Shown: in pieces, positions 1-4,776 of the stretch
Numbering within the stretch: position 1 is the stretch's first letter
Layout: the number at the start of each line of letters is the position of its first letter
Notes under the pieces: model-generated
What the model was told of the DNA's origin: nothing
Seen by the model: only the letters and a program-made list of their open reading frames with translations
Database searches by the model: none
Source of the DNA: Oscillospiraceae bacterium
GTDB taxonomy: Bacteria > Bacillota > Clostridia > Oscillospirales > Oscillospiraceae
Assembly (NCBI GenBank): GCA_902765975.1
Contig: CACXBO010000200.1
Coordinates: 1-6,397, forward strand
Length of the DNA stretch: 6,397 bases
Direction of reading: 5' to 3'
Program-made: the position numbers and the translations under genes

Positions 1-93
1 TATCTGACGAGAACGAGCAGAGGCCGCTGCGTCACGAGAAAGGCTTACGAGCATCTCGGAATCGAGTTTATGGGTCAGACTATGCTGCAATAG
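1..93 (+). CDS. ruvB: Holliday junction branch migration helicase RuvB, C-terminal end (partial)
   Basis: Frame 1 is open from the left edge to a TAG at 91-93 and encodes 30 residues. The stretch RGRCVTRKAYEHLGIEF matches the C-terminal winged-helix end of RuvB, where a TPRGRV-type segment followed by an AYEHLG motif is highly conserved. RuvB is the hexameric AAA+ motor that, with RuvA, drives branch migration of Holliday junctions in the cytoplasm during recombinational repair. Only the DNA-binding tail is present here; the ATPase domain lies outside the window. The last residues (about FMGQTMLQ) are past the conserved part and vary in the family. No intrinsic terminator is visible after the stop. 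The identification rests on a short but characteristic motif. Confidence 0.85.
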   Translation, partial: YLTRTSRGRCVTRKAYEHLGIEFMGQTMLQ

Positions 94-117
94 GTCGGAT
101 CCGCGTGAATTACAAAA

Positions 118-133
118 TAATTTTGCAAAATTA
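118..133. promoter_or_regulatory. 16-bp perfect palindrome abutting the -35 box; candidate operator or UP-like element
   Basis: TAATTTTGCAAAATTA reads identically on both strands and ends one base before the TTGACT -35 hexamer of the sigma factor promoter. It has no following T-tract, so it is not an ordinary terminator for ruvB. The position would suit an activator or repressor dimer, or an AT-rich UP element contacted by the alpha C-terminal domain. The palindrome is seen directly; the regulatory role is inference, and no regulator family is recognised from the sequence. Confidence 0.4.
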
Positions 134-134
134 C

Positions 135-163
135 TTGACTTATTAATGCGCAATCCGTATAAT
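135..163 (+). promoter_or_regulatory. Sigma-A type promoter for the sigH-like / zinc-ribbon operon
   Basis: The -35 box TTGACT (135-140) and -10 box TATAAT (158-163) are separated by exactly 17 nt, matching the housekeeping consensus at 11 of 12 positions. Transcription would begin near 170, giving a leader of about 25 nt before the ATG at 195. The ORF downstream is therefore probably transcribed by the vegetative holoenzyme. Confidence 0.85.
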
Positions 164-194
164 AAGCCCATAGTGGTGGAATATATAGGTTTTT

Positions 195-812
195 ATGAGG
201 AATTATTCATTATTATCTGATGAAGAGCTTGCCGCTTCGGGCAAGGCCGAGGCCGAGGACGAGCTCATAGGAAGGTATGCAAATCTCGTTAAAAAATGCT
301 GCAGACCTCTGTTTTTAACGGGCGGAGACAGCGAAGACCTTATTCAGGAGGGAATGCTCGGGCTTCTTTCCGCGGTAAGGACCTTTGAAAAAACGGGTGG
401 AGCGTCCTTCTCGACTTATGCCGAAAAATGCATAAAAAACCGTTTATATAGCGCCGTCAAGAGAGACGGCAAGGGCGGTAACAGAATACTGAACGACTCA
501 GTGCCCATCGACGACGAGGTCCTTTCTCAGAGAGGCTCGAGGGAGCTTGAGGACCTCATAATAAACCGTGAATACACCGAGGAGCTTATCCTTAAGATCG
601 AATCCGGGCTTTCGAGGTTTGAAAAGCGGGTCATGGAGCTTTATCTGGAGGGCATGTCCTATTCTGAGATAGCGCTCAGGCTCGGCAAGAGAGAGAAAAG
701 CGTTGACAACGCGGTTCAGAGAGTAAGGAAAAAGCTGAATCCCCTAAAAGGCGTTACCGGCGATATGCCGTCGCAAATAAATCAGCCCTTTGGGCAAGAA
801 AGTCAGAAGTGA
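195..812 (+). CDS. sigH: RNA polymerase sigma-70 family factor, SigH-like (205 aa)
   Basis: The protein would direct core RNA polymerase to alternative promoters; in Bacillus and Clostridia SigH controls entry into sporulation and stationary-phase genes. Region 2 lies at about residues 25-90, with the core-binding stretch DSEDLIQEGMLGLLSAVRTF (45-64) followed by a -10-reading helix around FSTYAEKCIKNRLYSAVKR. Region 4 (about 139-184) has a helix-turn-helix with MSYSEIALRLGKREKSVDNA followed by VQRVRKKL, close to the B. subtilis SigH ending (YQEISDELNRHVKSIDNALQ). At 205 aa it is near the 218 aa of B. subtilis SigH, with a shorter N terminus. The polar tail from about 185 is not conserved. The Shine-Dalgarno is weak (AGGT at 187-190, or GGTGGA at 175-180), but the ATG follows the promoter at a sensible distance. 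A sigma-A promoter precedes it and the zinc-ribbon gene follows 11 nt after the stop. Family membership is clear; orthology to SigH rather than to a paralogue is likely but not proven. Confidence 0.82.
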   Translation: MRNYSLLSDEELAASGKAEAEDELIGRYANLVKKCCRPLFLTGGDSEDLIQEGMLGLLSAVRTFEKTGGASFSTYAEKCIKNRLYSAVKRDGKGGNRILNDSVPIDDEVLSQRGSRELEDLIINREYTEELILKIESGLSRFEKRVMELYLEGMSYSEIALRLGKREKSVDNAVQRVRKKLNPLKGVTGDMPSQINQPFGQESQK

Positions 813-823
813 GGTCCAATTTT

Positions 824-1105
824 ATGTACGAAGATAAAACTTTAGTATGCAAGGAATGCGGCAATGAGTTCGTATTCACAGCCGGCGAGCAGGAGTTCTA
901 TGCTGAGCACGGCTTCCAGAATGAGCCCCAGCGCTGCAAGAGCTGCCGTGATGCCCGCAAGAACGCCGCCCGCGCTCCCCGCGAGTATTTCACCGCCGTA
1001 TGCGCAAACTGCGGAGGCGAGGCCAAAGTACCCTTTGAGCCGAAGACCGACAGACCGGTCTACTGCAGCGACTGCTTCGCCAAGATGAGAGAGGCTCAGG
1101 CGTAA
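824..1105 (+). CDS. Small double zinc-ribbon protein (93 aa), function unknown
   Basis: Two Cys4 zinc-binding modules fill the protein. The first is CKEC, 25 residues, then CKSC, in the MYEDKTLVCKECG...GEQEFYAEHGF form typical of the probable zinc-ribbon family (zf-trcl type). The second is CANC, 17 residues, then CSDC, which fits the known CxxC-x17-CxxC domain. The linker is basic (KNAARAPRE), compatible with binding nucleic acid or RNA polymerase, but no activity is established from sequence. The ATG at 824 is preferred over an in-frame GTG at 809: family members usually begin MYEDK, and GAGGT (811-815) lies 8 nt ahead. The gene starts 11 nt after the sigma factor stop, so the two are almost certainly co-transcribed and end at the terminator at 1130-1165. 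Five of seven arginines use CGC/CGT, whereas 13 of 16 in the preceding gene use AGA/AGG; this may indicate high expression or a different origin. Confidence 0.8.
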   Translation: MYEDKTLVCKECGNEFVFTAGEQEFYAEHGFQNEPQRCKSCRDARKNAARAPREYFTAVCANCGGEAKVPFEPKTDRPVYCSDCFAKMREAQA

Positions 1106-1129
1106 GCTGCTTCCTTTTCAAGTCTTTTT

Positions 1130-1165
1130 CTGCCCGTTCTGGTAAAGTGGAACGGGCAGATTTTT
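1130..1165 (+). terminator. Intrinsic terminator after the sigma factor / zinc-ribbon unit
   Basis: A perfect 10-bp stem, CTGCCCGTTC (1130-1139) with GAACGGGCAG (1150-1159), encloses a 10-nt loop and is followed by ATTTTT. It begins 24 nt after the zinc-ribbon stop. The loop and right arm contain TGGTAAAGT (1140-1148), which resembles an extended -10 element and might start trmK transcription; no good -35 is seen for it, so that reading is weak. Confidence 0.85.
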
Positions 1166-1174
1166 ATTTACTCA

Positions 1175-1180
1175 GCGAGG
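1175..1180 (+). promoter_or_regulatory. Ribosome binding site deciding the trmK start
   Basis: GCGAGG lies 8 nt before the ATG at 1189. The in-frame GTG at 1147 sits inside the terminator hairpin and has no Shine-Dalgarno, so this site argues for the shorter protein. Confidence 0.6.
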
Positions 1181-1188
1181 AAAAAACG

Positions 1189-1857
1189 ATGGAGCTTAAA
1201 CCGAGACTTGCCGCCTGCGCGCGGCTTTGCAGTGACGGAAAAAACATAGCGGACATAGGCACGGACCACGGGTATATACCGCTGTGGCTTGTTAAAAACG
1301 GACACGGGGGCAGGATAGCGGCCTCCGATATAGGCGATGGACCTCTTATGAGCGCGAAAAGGACGGCGGCGGAGGAGAACGCGGAAGACCGCATAGAGTT
1401 CTATCTTGCCGACGGGCTTTCGGGGCTTGACGGGGGCTTCGATACCTTCGTTATAGCCGGTATGGGAGGCGACACTATCATACATATCCTCAGCTCTTCA
1501 CCTTTTACGCTTGAGGATAAAGTTCTCGTTCTCCAGCCTCAGTCCAAGCTTGAACGGCTTATACCGTGGCTTTTCTCCTCCGGCTTTCAAATCGACGAGG
1601 CCGTTCTTGCAAAAGAGGGCGGGAGGCTGTATACTGTGTTCCGCGTAAGCTGGTCCGGCGTAAGGCGAAAAGCGGATTTTGCCGAGTCATTCGCTCTTGC
1701 CGCGCTGAAGGGCGACCCGCTTTACGGAGAATACAGGGAAAAGATCGCTTTCAAGCTGAAGGCTTCGCTTTCCGGGCTGAGGAAGAGCAGTCAGCCGGAT
1801 GAGAAGGCCGCTGAGGAGCTTGAAGCGGCGCTTAGGGAGGTAGAGGAATGCTTCTGA
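1189..1857 (+). CDS. trmK: tRNA (adenine(22)-N1)-methyltransferase TrmK (222 aa)
   Basis: TrmK uses S-adenosylmethionine to form m1A at position 22 of tRNA in Gram-positive bacteria (B. subtilis YqfN). The N terminus carries the Rossmann-fold SAM motif I, ADIGTDHGYIP (21-31), then an acidic strand end at SDIGDGPLMSAKR (46-58) and LADGLSGL (73-80). The family signature IAGMGGDTIIHIL (89-101) takes the place of the usual methyltransferase motif IV. LQPQSKLERLIPWL (115-128) follows. The C-terminal 50 or so residues are charged and helical, matching the coiled-coil domain of the family. Length is close to the usual 225-240. The ATG at 1189 is chosen because the upstream extension would begin inside a terminator stem and family members start just ahead of a KPRL-type helix. 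It overlaps coaX by 10 nt, implying translational coupling. In Bacillus the partner gene is the NIF3-like yqfO; that gene is not next to it here. Confidence 0.9.
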   Translation: MELKPRLAACARLCSDGKNIADIGTDHGYIPLWLVKNGHGGRIAASDIGDGPLMSAKRTAAEENAEDRIEFYLADGLSGLDGGFDTFVIAGMGGDTIIHILSSSPFTLEDKVLVLQPQSKLERLIPWLFSSGFQIDEAVLAKEGGRLYTVFRVSWSGVRRKADFAESFALAALKGDPLYGEYREKIAFKLKASLSGLRKSSQPDEKAAEELEAALREVEECF

Positions 1858-2618
1858 CAGTCGATATAGGAAATACGCACATAGTTTTGGCTTGCATGGA
1901 GTGCGGAAAAGTCTTCGCTCAGGCAAGGCTTGCCTCCGACCGCCTGAAAACGGATTTTGAATACGCAGTAAGCCTGAAGGAGTTCTTTCAGATGAACGGG
2001 ATAAGCGCGGACGGCGTTGAGGGCGCATGTATCTCGTCGGTGAATCCGGAGCTAACAAAGCTCGTATCCTCCGCTGTAAGACTCATCACGGGCAAGGAGG
2101 CTCTCGCAGTAGGCGCGGGAGTGAAAACGGGGCTCAATATCCGCATCGACAACCCCGCCGAATGCGGAGCAGACCTCGTGACGGCGGCCGTAGGCGCGCT
2201 GAGGCGCTATAAGCCGCCTCTTATAATAATCGATCTCGGCACGGCGACAACTTTTTCTGTTATCGACAGCACGGGAGCTTTTATCGGCGGCGCGATCGCG
2301 CCCGGGCTTAAAACCTCTGTTGAGGCTCTGTCCGACAAAACTGCCCTGCTTCCGGGTATAGCCCTTGAAACACCCGGCGCCGCTATAGGGAAGAACACGG
2401 CGGACTGTATGCGTTCCGGCGCGATTTTGGGGACTGCCGGAATGATAGACGGCATGATAGACAGAATGAGCGCAGAGCTCGGCGAGAAGCCGCGTATCGT
2501 TGCGACGGGAGGGCTCGCCGGCACGGTCGTTCCGTTTTGCACGCATGATATCGAGACGGCCGGCGACCTGATCCTCGAAGGTCTTGAAGCCGTTTATGAA
2601 AAGAACAGAAAGAAATGA
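1848..2618 (+). CDS. coaX: Type III pantothenate kinase CoaX (256 aa)
   Basis: CoaX phosphorylates pantothenate with ATP in the first committed step of coenzyme A synthesis. It belongs to the ASKHA (acetate and sugar kinase/Hsp70/actin) fold. The phosphate-1 motif is DIGNTH (6-11). Pantothenate-pocket and catalytic elements are DNPAECGADL (101-110), with Asp109 as the likely catalytic base. Phosphate-2 is IDLGTATTF (128-136). GGAIAPGLKTSVEALSDKTA (147-166) and GKNTADCMRSGAILG (181-195) follow in the family order, and ATGGLA (219-224) marks the adenosine end. Length fits the family (about 250-260). The start codon lies inside the trmK tail, with AGGGAGG (1834-1840) 7 nt upstream, so the two genes are translated from one message. 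A strong terminator follows the stop by 7 nt. Type III kinases are insensitive to CoA feedback, a family property rather than something shown here. Confidence 0.95.
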   Translation: MLLTVDIGNTHIVLACMECGKVFAQARLASDRLKTDFEYAVSLKEFFQMNGISADGVEGACISSVNPELTKLVSSAVRLITGKEALAVGAGVKTGLNIRIDNPAECGADLVTAAVGALRRYKPPLIIIDLGTATTFSVIDSTGAFIGGAIAPGLKTSVEALSDKTALLPGIALETPGAAIGKNTADCMRSGAILGTAGMIDGMIDRMSAELGEKPRIVATGGLAGTVVPFCTHDIETAGDLILEGLEAVYEKNRKK

Positions 2619-2625
2619 TTGCGCT

Positions 2626-2660
2626 GCGGCGCGCCGGAGATAACGGCGCGCCGCTTTTTT
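2626..2660 (+). terminator. Intrinsic terminator after trmK-coaX
   Basis: An 11-bp all-GC stem, GCGGCGCGCCG (2626-2636) with CGGCGCGCCGC (2644-2654), has loop GAGATAA and is followed by six T. This insulates spoIVA from the upstream operon. Confidence 0.95.
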
Positions 2661-2662
2661 GC

Positions 2663-2689
2663 ATAAAGCGCAGCTTATCCGCATAGCTA
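2663..2689 (+). promoter_or_regulatory. Weak candidate sigma-E-like promoter for spoIVA
   Basis: An ATAAAG near 2663 and CATAGCTA at 2682-2689 sit where a mother-cell sigma-E promoter would be expected (an ATA-containing -35 and a CATACAAT-like -10 about 13-15 nt apart). Only the CATA core of the -10 matches well. It is proposed mainly because spoIVA is transcribed by sigma-E in B. subtilis and no TTGACA/TATAAT pair is seen in this 60-nt gap. Confidence 0.22.
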
Positions 2690-2705
2690 TTAACAGAAAT
2701 TCGCC

Positions 2706-2713
2706 AAGGGGGA
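2706..2713 (+). promoter_or_regulatory. Ribosome binding site supporting a GTG start for spoIVA
   Basis: AAGGGGGA ends 7 nt before the GTG at 2721. An ATG three codons later is too far from it for good spacing, and the GTG start aligns residue for residue with the B. subtilis protein. Confidence 0.75.
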
Positions 2714-2720
2714 TTAAGCT

Positions 2721-4199
2721 GTGGAAAATATGAAGATCTATGAGGACATAGCCGCGCGGACAGGCGGAGACGTATATATCGGCGTAGTCGGCCCGGTCAG
2801 AACCGGCAAGTCGACCTTTATAAAGAGGTTTATGGAGACTCTCGTAATACCGGAGATCGATTCGGAATATATCCGGGAGAGGGCGAAGGATGAGCTTCCC
2901 CAGTCCGGGTCCGGTAAGACAATAATGACGGCGGAGCCGAAATTTGTTCCGGAGGAGGCAGTGAGCCTCAGACTCGGCGGCGGCTCGGAGCTCTCCGTGA
3001 GGCTCGTCGACTGTGTCGGCTATATGGTCGAGGGAGCCATGGGCGGCAGCGAGAACGGAGAGGAGAGAATGGTAACGACTCCGTGGTTTGACGAGGAGGT
3101 ATCTCTGCGCGTAGCCGCGGAAACCGGAACGCGCAAGGTGATGACCGACCACTCCACGATCGGAATCGTGGTAACGACGGACGGCAGCGTTACCGAGATA
3201 CCGCGTGAGAATTACGTGCCGGCTGAGAGACGGGTCATAAACGAACTCAAGGAGCTCGGAAAACCCTTCATCGTGCTTTTGAACTCTTCCGATCCCGGCT
3301 CGGAGGCGGCATCGGAGCTTGCGCGCAGAATAGGCGAGGAGAACTCGGTGACCTGCATCCCGGTGAACTGTATGCTGCTGACGGAGAGAGAGATAGCGGA
3401 GATAATGGAGGCGGTGCTCGGCGAATTTCCGGTGAGCGAATACCGAATAAGCCTTCCAGAGTGGATAGAGGCTCTGCCGCCTGAGCACGCGCTCAAGAAA
3501 AATATCTGCGGAGCCGTATTGGGAGCGCTTGAGAACGTGTTCACTGTGAAGGAAGCAAAGCCGGCCGCGGCGGAGATCGGAGAGAGAGCGGGAGAGGTCA
3601 GCTCCGTTCTGAGTTCAACGGACTTCGGCACAGGCTCTGTTTCGATAAGCGTAGATGCGCCGCGTAAGCTGTTTTACCAAACCGTCAGCGAGACGTCGGG
3701 CTTCGATATCGTAAGCGATGGGGATATGATGACGCTCCTCTGCGAGCTGTCCGCGCTGAAAAGCGAGTACGCAAAGGCTGCGGACGCGCTCAAAAGCGTA
3801 AGAGAGTGCGGCTACGGCGTCGTTATGCCCTCAAAGGAGGATCTGAAGCTCATGGAGCCTGAGATAGTCCGCAAGGGCGGCAAGTATTCGGTAAGGCTCA
3901 AGGCAACCGCGCCATGTATACATATGATAATGACGGACGTGGAGACCGAGGTAAACCCCGCTGTGGGCGCGGAGAGAAGCTCCGGCGACGTAATAAACTT
4001 TATGCTTCAGGAATTTGAGGGAGATACGTCAAAAATATGGGAATCGAATATCTTCGGCAGGTCGCTCCACGACATAGCGGGAGATTCGCTTCAGGCGAAG
4101 ATAAGAAGTATGCCGCCGGAGACGCAGACTAAGCTCAGAGATACGCTCGGACGCATAATAAACGAGGGAGCGGGCGGACTCATCTGTATCATACTTTAG
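2721..4199 (+). CDS. spoIVA: Stage IV sporulation protein A, spore coat morphogenetic ATPase (492 aa)
   Basis: SpoIVA hydrolyses ATP to polymerise irreversibly around the forespore, forming the basement layer on which the coat assembles; SpoVM anchors it to the outer forespore membrane, and it is also needed for cortex formation. The N-terminal TRAFAC-type nucleotide-binding domain shows Walker A GPVRTGKST (24-32, Lys30) and Walker B VRLVDCVGY with Asp97. Both fall at the same numbers as in B. subtilis. GKTIMTAEPKFVP (65-77) is the sensor-threonine region: Thr70 is kept, but the second Thr of B. subtilis is Ala71. TPWF, GTRKV and DHSTIGIVVTTDGS follow. The middle domain is diverged, and the C terminus is again well conserved (IFGRSLHDIAGDSLQAKI, then INEGAGGLICIIL), the region implicated in SpoVM contact. 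Length equals that of the B. subtilis protein (492). It starts at GTG and stands alone between a terminator and the ridA promoter. No terminator of its own is visible. This gene marks the organism as an endospore former. Confidence 0.97.
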   Translation: MENMKIYEDIAARTGGDVYIGVVGPVRTGKSTFIKRFMETLVIPEIDSEYIRERAKDELPQSGSGKTIMTAEPKFVPEEAVSLRLGGGSELSVRLVDCVGYMVEGAMGGSENGEERMVTTPWFDEEVSLRVAAETGTRKVMTDHSTIGIVVTTDGSVTEIPRENYVPAERRVINELKELGKPFIVLLNSSDPGSEAASELARRIGEENSVTCIPVNCMLLTEREIAEIMEAVLGEFPVSEYRISLPEWIEALPPEHALKKNICGAVLGALENVFTVKEAKPAAAEIGERAGEVSSVLSSTDFGTGSVSISVDAPRKLFYQTVSETSGFDIVSDGDMMTLLCELSALKSEYAKAADALKSVRECGYGVVMPSKEDLKLMEPEIVRKGGKYSVRLKATAPCIHMIMTDVETEVNPAVGAERSSGDVINFMLQEFEGDTSKIWESNIFGRSLHDIAGDSLQAKIRSMPPETQTKLRDTLGRIINEGAGGLICIIL

Positions 4200-4207
4200 A
4201 GAAATGC

Positions 4208-4236
4208 TTTACACGGAGCCCCGCCGGGTATATAAT
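4208..4236 (+). promoter_or_regulatory. Sigma-A type promoter for ridA
   Basis: TTTACA (4208-4213) and TATAAT (4231-4236) are spaced 17 nt apart, 11 of 12 consensus positions, beginning 8 nt after the spoIVA stop. Transcription would start near 4243, leaving a leader of about 20 nt. ridA can thus be expressed in vegetative cells independently of spoIVA. Confidence 0.85.
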
Positions 4237-4263
4237 CGGAAAAAAACGAACAGGAGATATATT

Positions 4264-4638
4264 ATGAAAGCTATAGCAACAACAAAAGCCCCGGCGGCCG
4301 TCGGACCCTATTCCCAGGCAATAGACTGCGGAGATACCGTTTACCTCTCCGGACAGATACCTCTCGACCCTGAGACCGGCCTCATCGTCGAGGGCGGAAT
4401 AGAGGCTCAGGCGCACAGAATGTTTAAAAACATCGCCGCAGTTCTGTCGGAGGCGGGTCTCGGCTTCGGCGACGTAGTCAAAACTACCGTGTTCCTCACC
4501 GATATCGGAAGCTTTTCCGCTCTGAACGCTATATACGGCGAATACTTTACTGAGCCGTATCCCGCAAGAAGCTGCGTCGAGGTATCTAATCTGCCAAAGG
4601 GCGCGCTTGTCGAGTGCGAGTGCATTGCAAGAAGATAA
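4264..4638 (+). CDS. ridA: RidA family reactive enamine/imine deaminase (124 aa)
   Basis: RidA (YjgF/YER057c/UK114 family) hydrolyses reactive 2-aminoacrylate-type enamine/imine intermediates released by PLP enzymes such as threonine/serine dehydratase, protecting cytoplasmic PLP enzymes. Family motifs are in order: GPYSQAI (14-20), LSGQIPLDPETG (28-39), VVKTTVFLTDIGSF (71-84), and PARSCVEVSNLPKGALVECE (100-119). Arg102 corresponds to the substrate-carboxylate-binding Arg105 of E. coli RidA, and Glu117 to Glu120, so the active RidA subfamily is likely. Length matches the family (about 125-130), which forms trimers with active sites between subunits. The ATG at 4264 is set by AGGAGA (4252-4257) six nt upstream; an in-frame ATG at 4204 would lie upstream of the promoter's own start site. 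The gene is a single unit with its own promoter and terminator. Confidence 0.95.
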   Translation: MKAIATTKAPAAVGPYSQAIDCGDTVYLSGQIPLDPETGLIVEGGIEAQAHRMFKNIAAVLSEAGLGFGDVVKTTVFLTDIGSFSALNAIYGEYFTEPYPARSCVEVSNLPKGALVECECIARR

Positions 4639-4651
4639 AAAGCGTTGAATG

Positions 4652-4678
4652 CGCCCCCGCTTTTGGGGGCGTTTTTTT
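4652..4678 (+). terminator. Intrinsic terminator after ridA
   Basis: CGCCCCC (4652-4658) pairs with GGGGGCG (4665-4671) around loop GCTTTT, followed by seven T. It starts 13 nt after the ridA stop. Confidence 0.95.
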
Positions 4679-4719
4679 GCGCCTTGAAGAAAAAGCTGGT
4701 AATCCGCGGCGAAGTGTGG

Positions 4720-4738
4720 TATAGTGTATCTGTATAAT
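4720..4738 (+). promoter_or_regulatory. Candidate -10 elements for uppP-ftsK
   Basis: Two -10-like hexamers occur 39-57 nt before the uppP GTG: TATAGT (4720-4725) and TATAAT (4733-4738). Neither has a convincing -35 at 16-18 nt; the best for the first is CTGGTA (4696-4701, 3 of 6). A promoter is expected here because a terminator lies just upstream, but which hexamer is used cannot be settled by eye. Confidence 0.4.
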
Positions 4739-4762
4739 TATGTGCGGCATTATCTTAGCTCG

Positions 4763-4769
4763 AAGGAGG
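4763..4769 (+). promoter_or_regulatory. Consensus ribosome binding site for the uppP GTG start
   Basis: AAGGAGG, a full Shine-Dalgarno consensus, lies 7 nt before the GTG at 4777 and fixes that codon as the start. Confidence 0.85.
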
Positions 4770-4776
4770 AACGAAC

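Noticed and set aside
94..134. A possible terminator for ruvB formed by the AT-rich palindrome.
   Set aside because: The stem would be weak, almost all A-T with no true loop, and no run of T follows.
809..823. A GTG start for the zinc-ribbon protein overlapping the sigma factor stop.
   Set aside because: The bases serve better as the Shine-Dalgarno of the ATG at 824, and the MYEDK start fits the family.
1147..1188. A 14-residue N-terminal extension of TrmK from GTG 1147.
   Set aside because: The GTG lies in the loop of the terminator hairpin, has no Shine-Dalgarno, and would extend the protein beyond the conserved family start.
2052..3488. A 478-codon open frame on the minus strand across coaX and spoIVA.
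   Set aside because: It runs antisense through two well-identified genes and the coaX terminator, is rich in Arg, His, Tyr and Ser as expected for a shadow frame, and shows no domain I recognise.
4204..4263. A 20-residue N-terminal extension of RidA from ATG 4204.
   Set aside because: It would start upstream of the sigma-A promoter boxes, and the ATG at 4264 has a good ribosome binding site and the normal RidA length.
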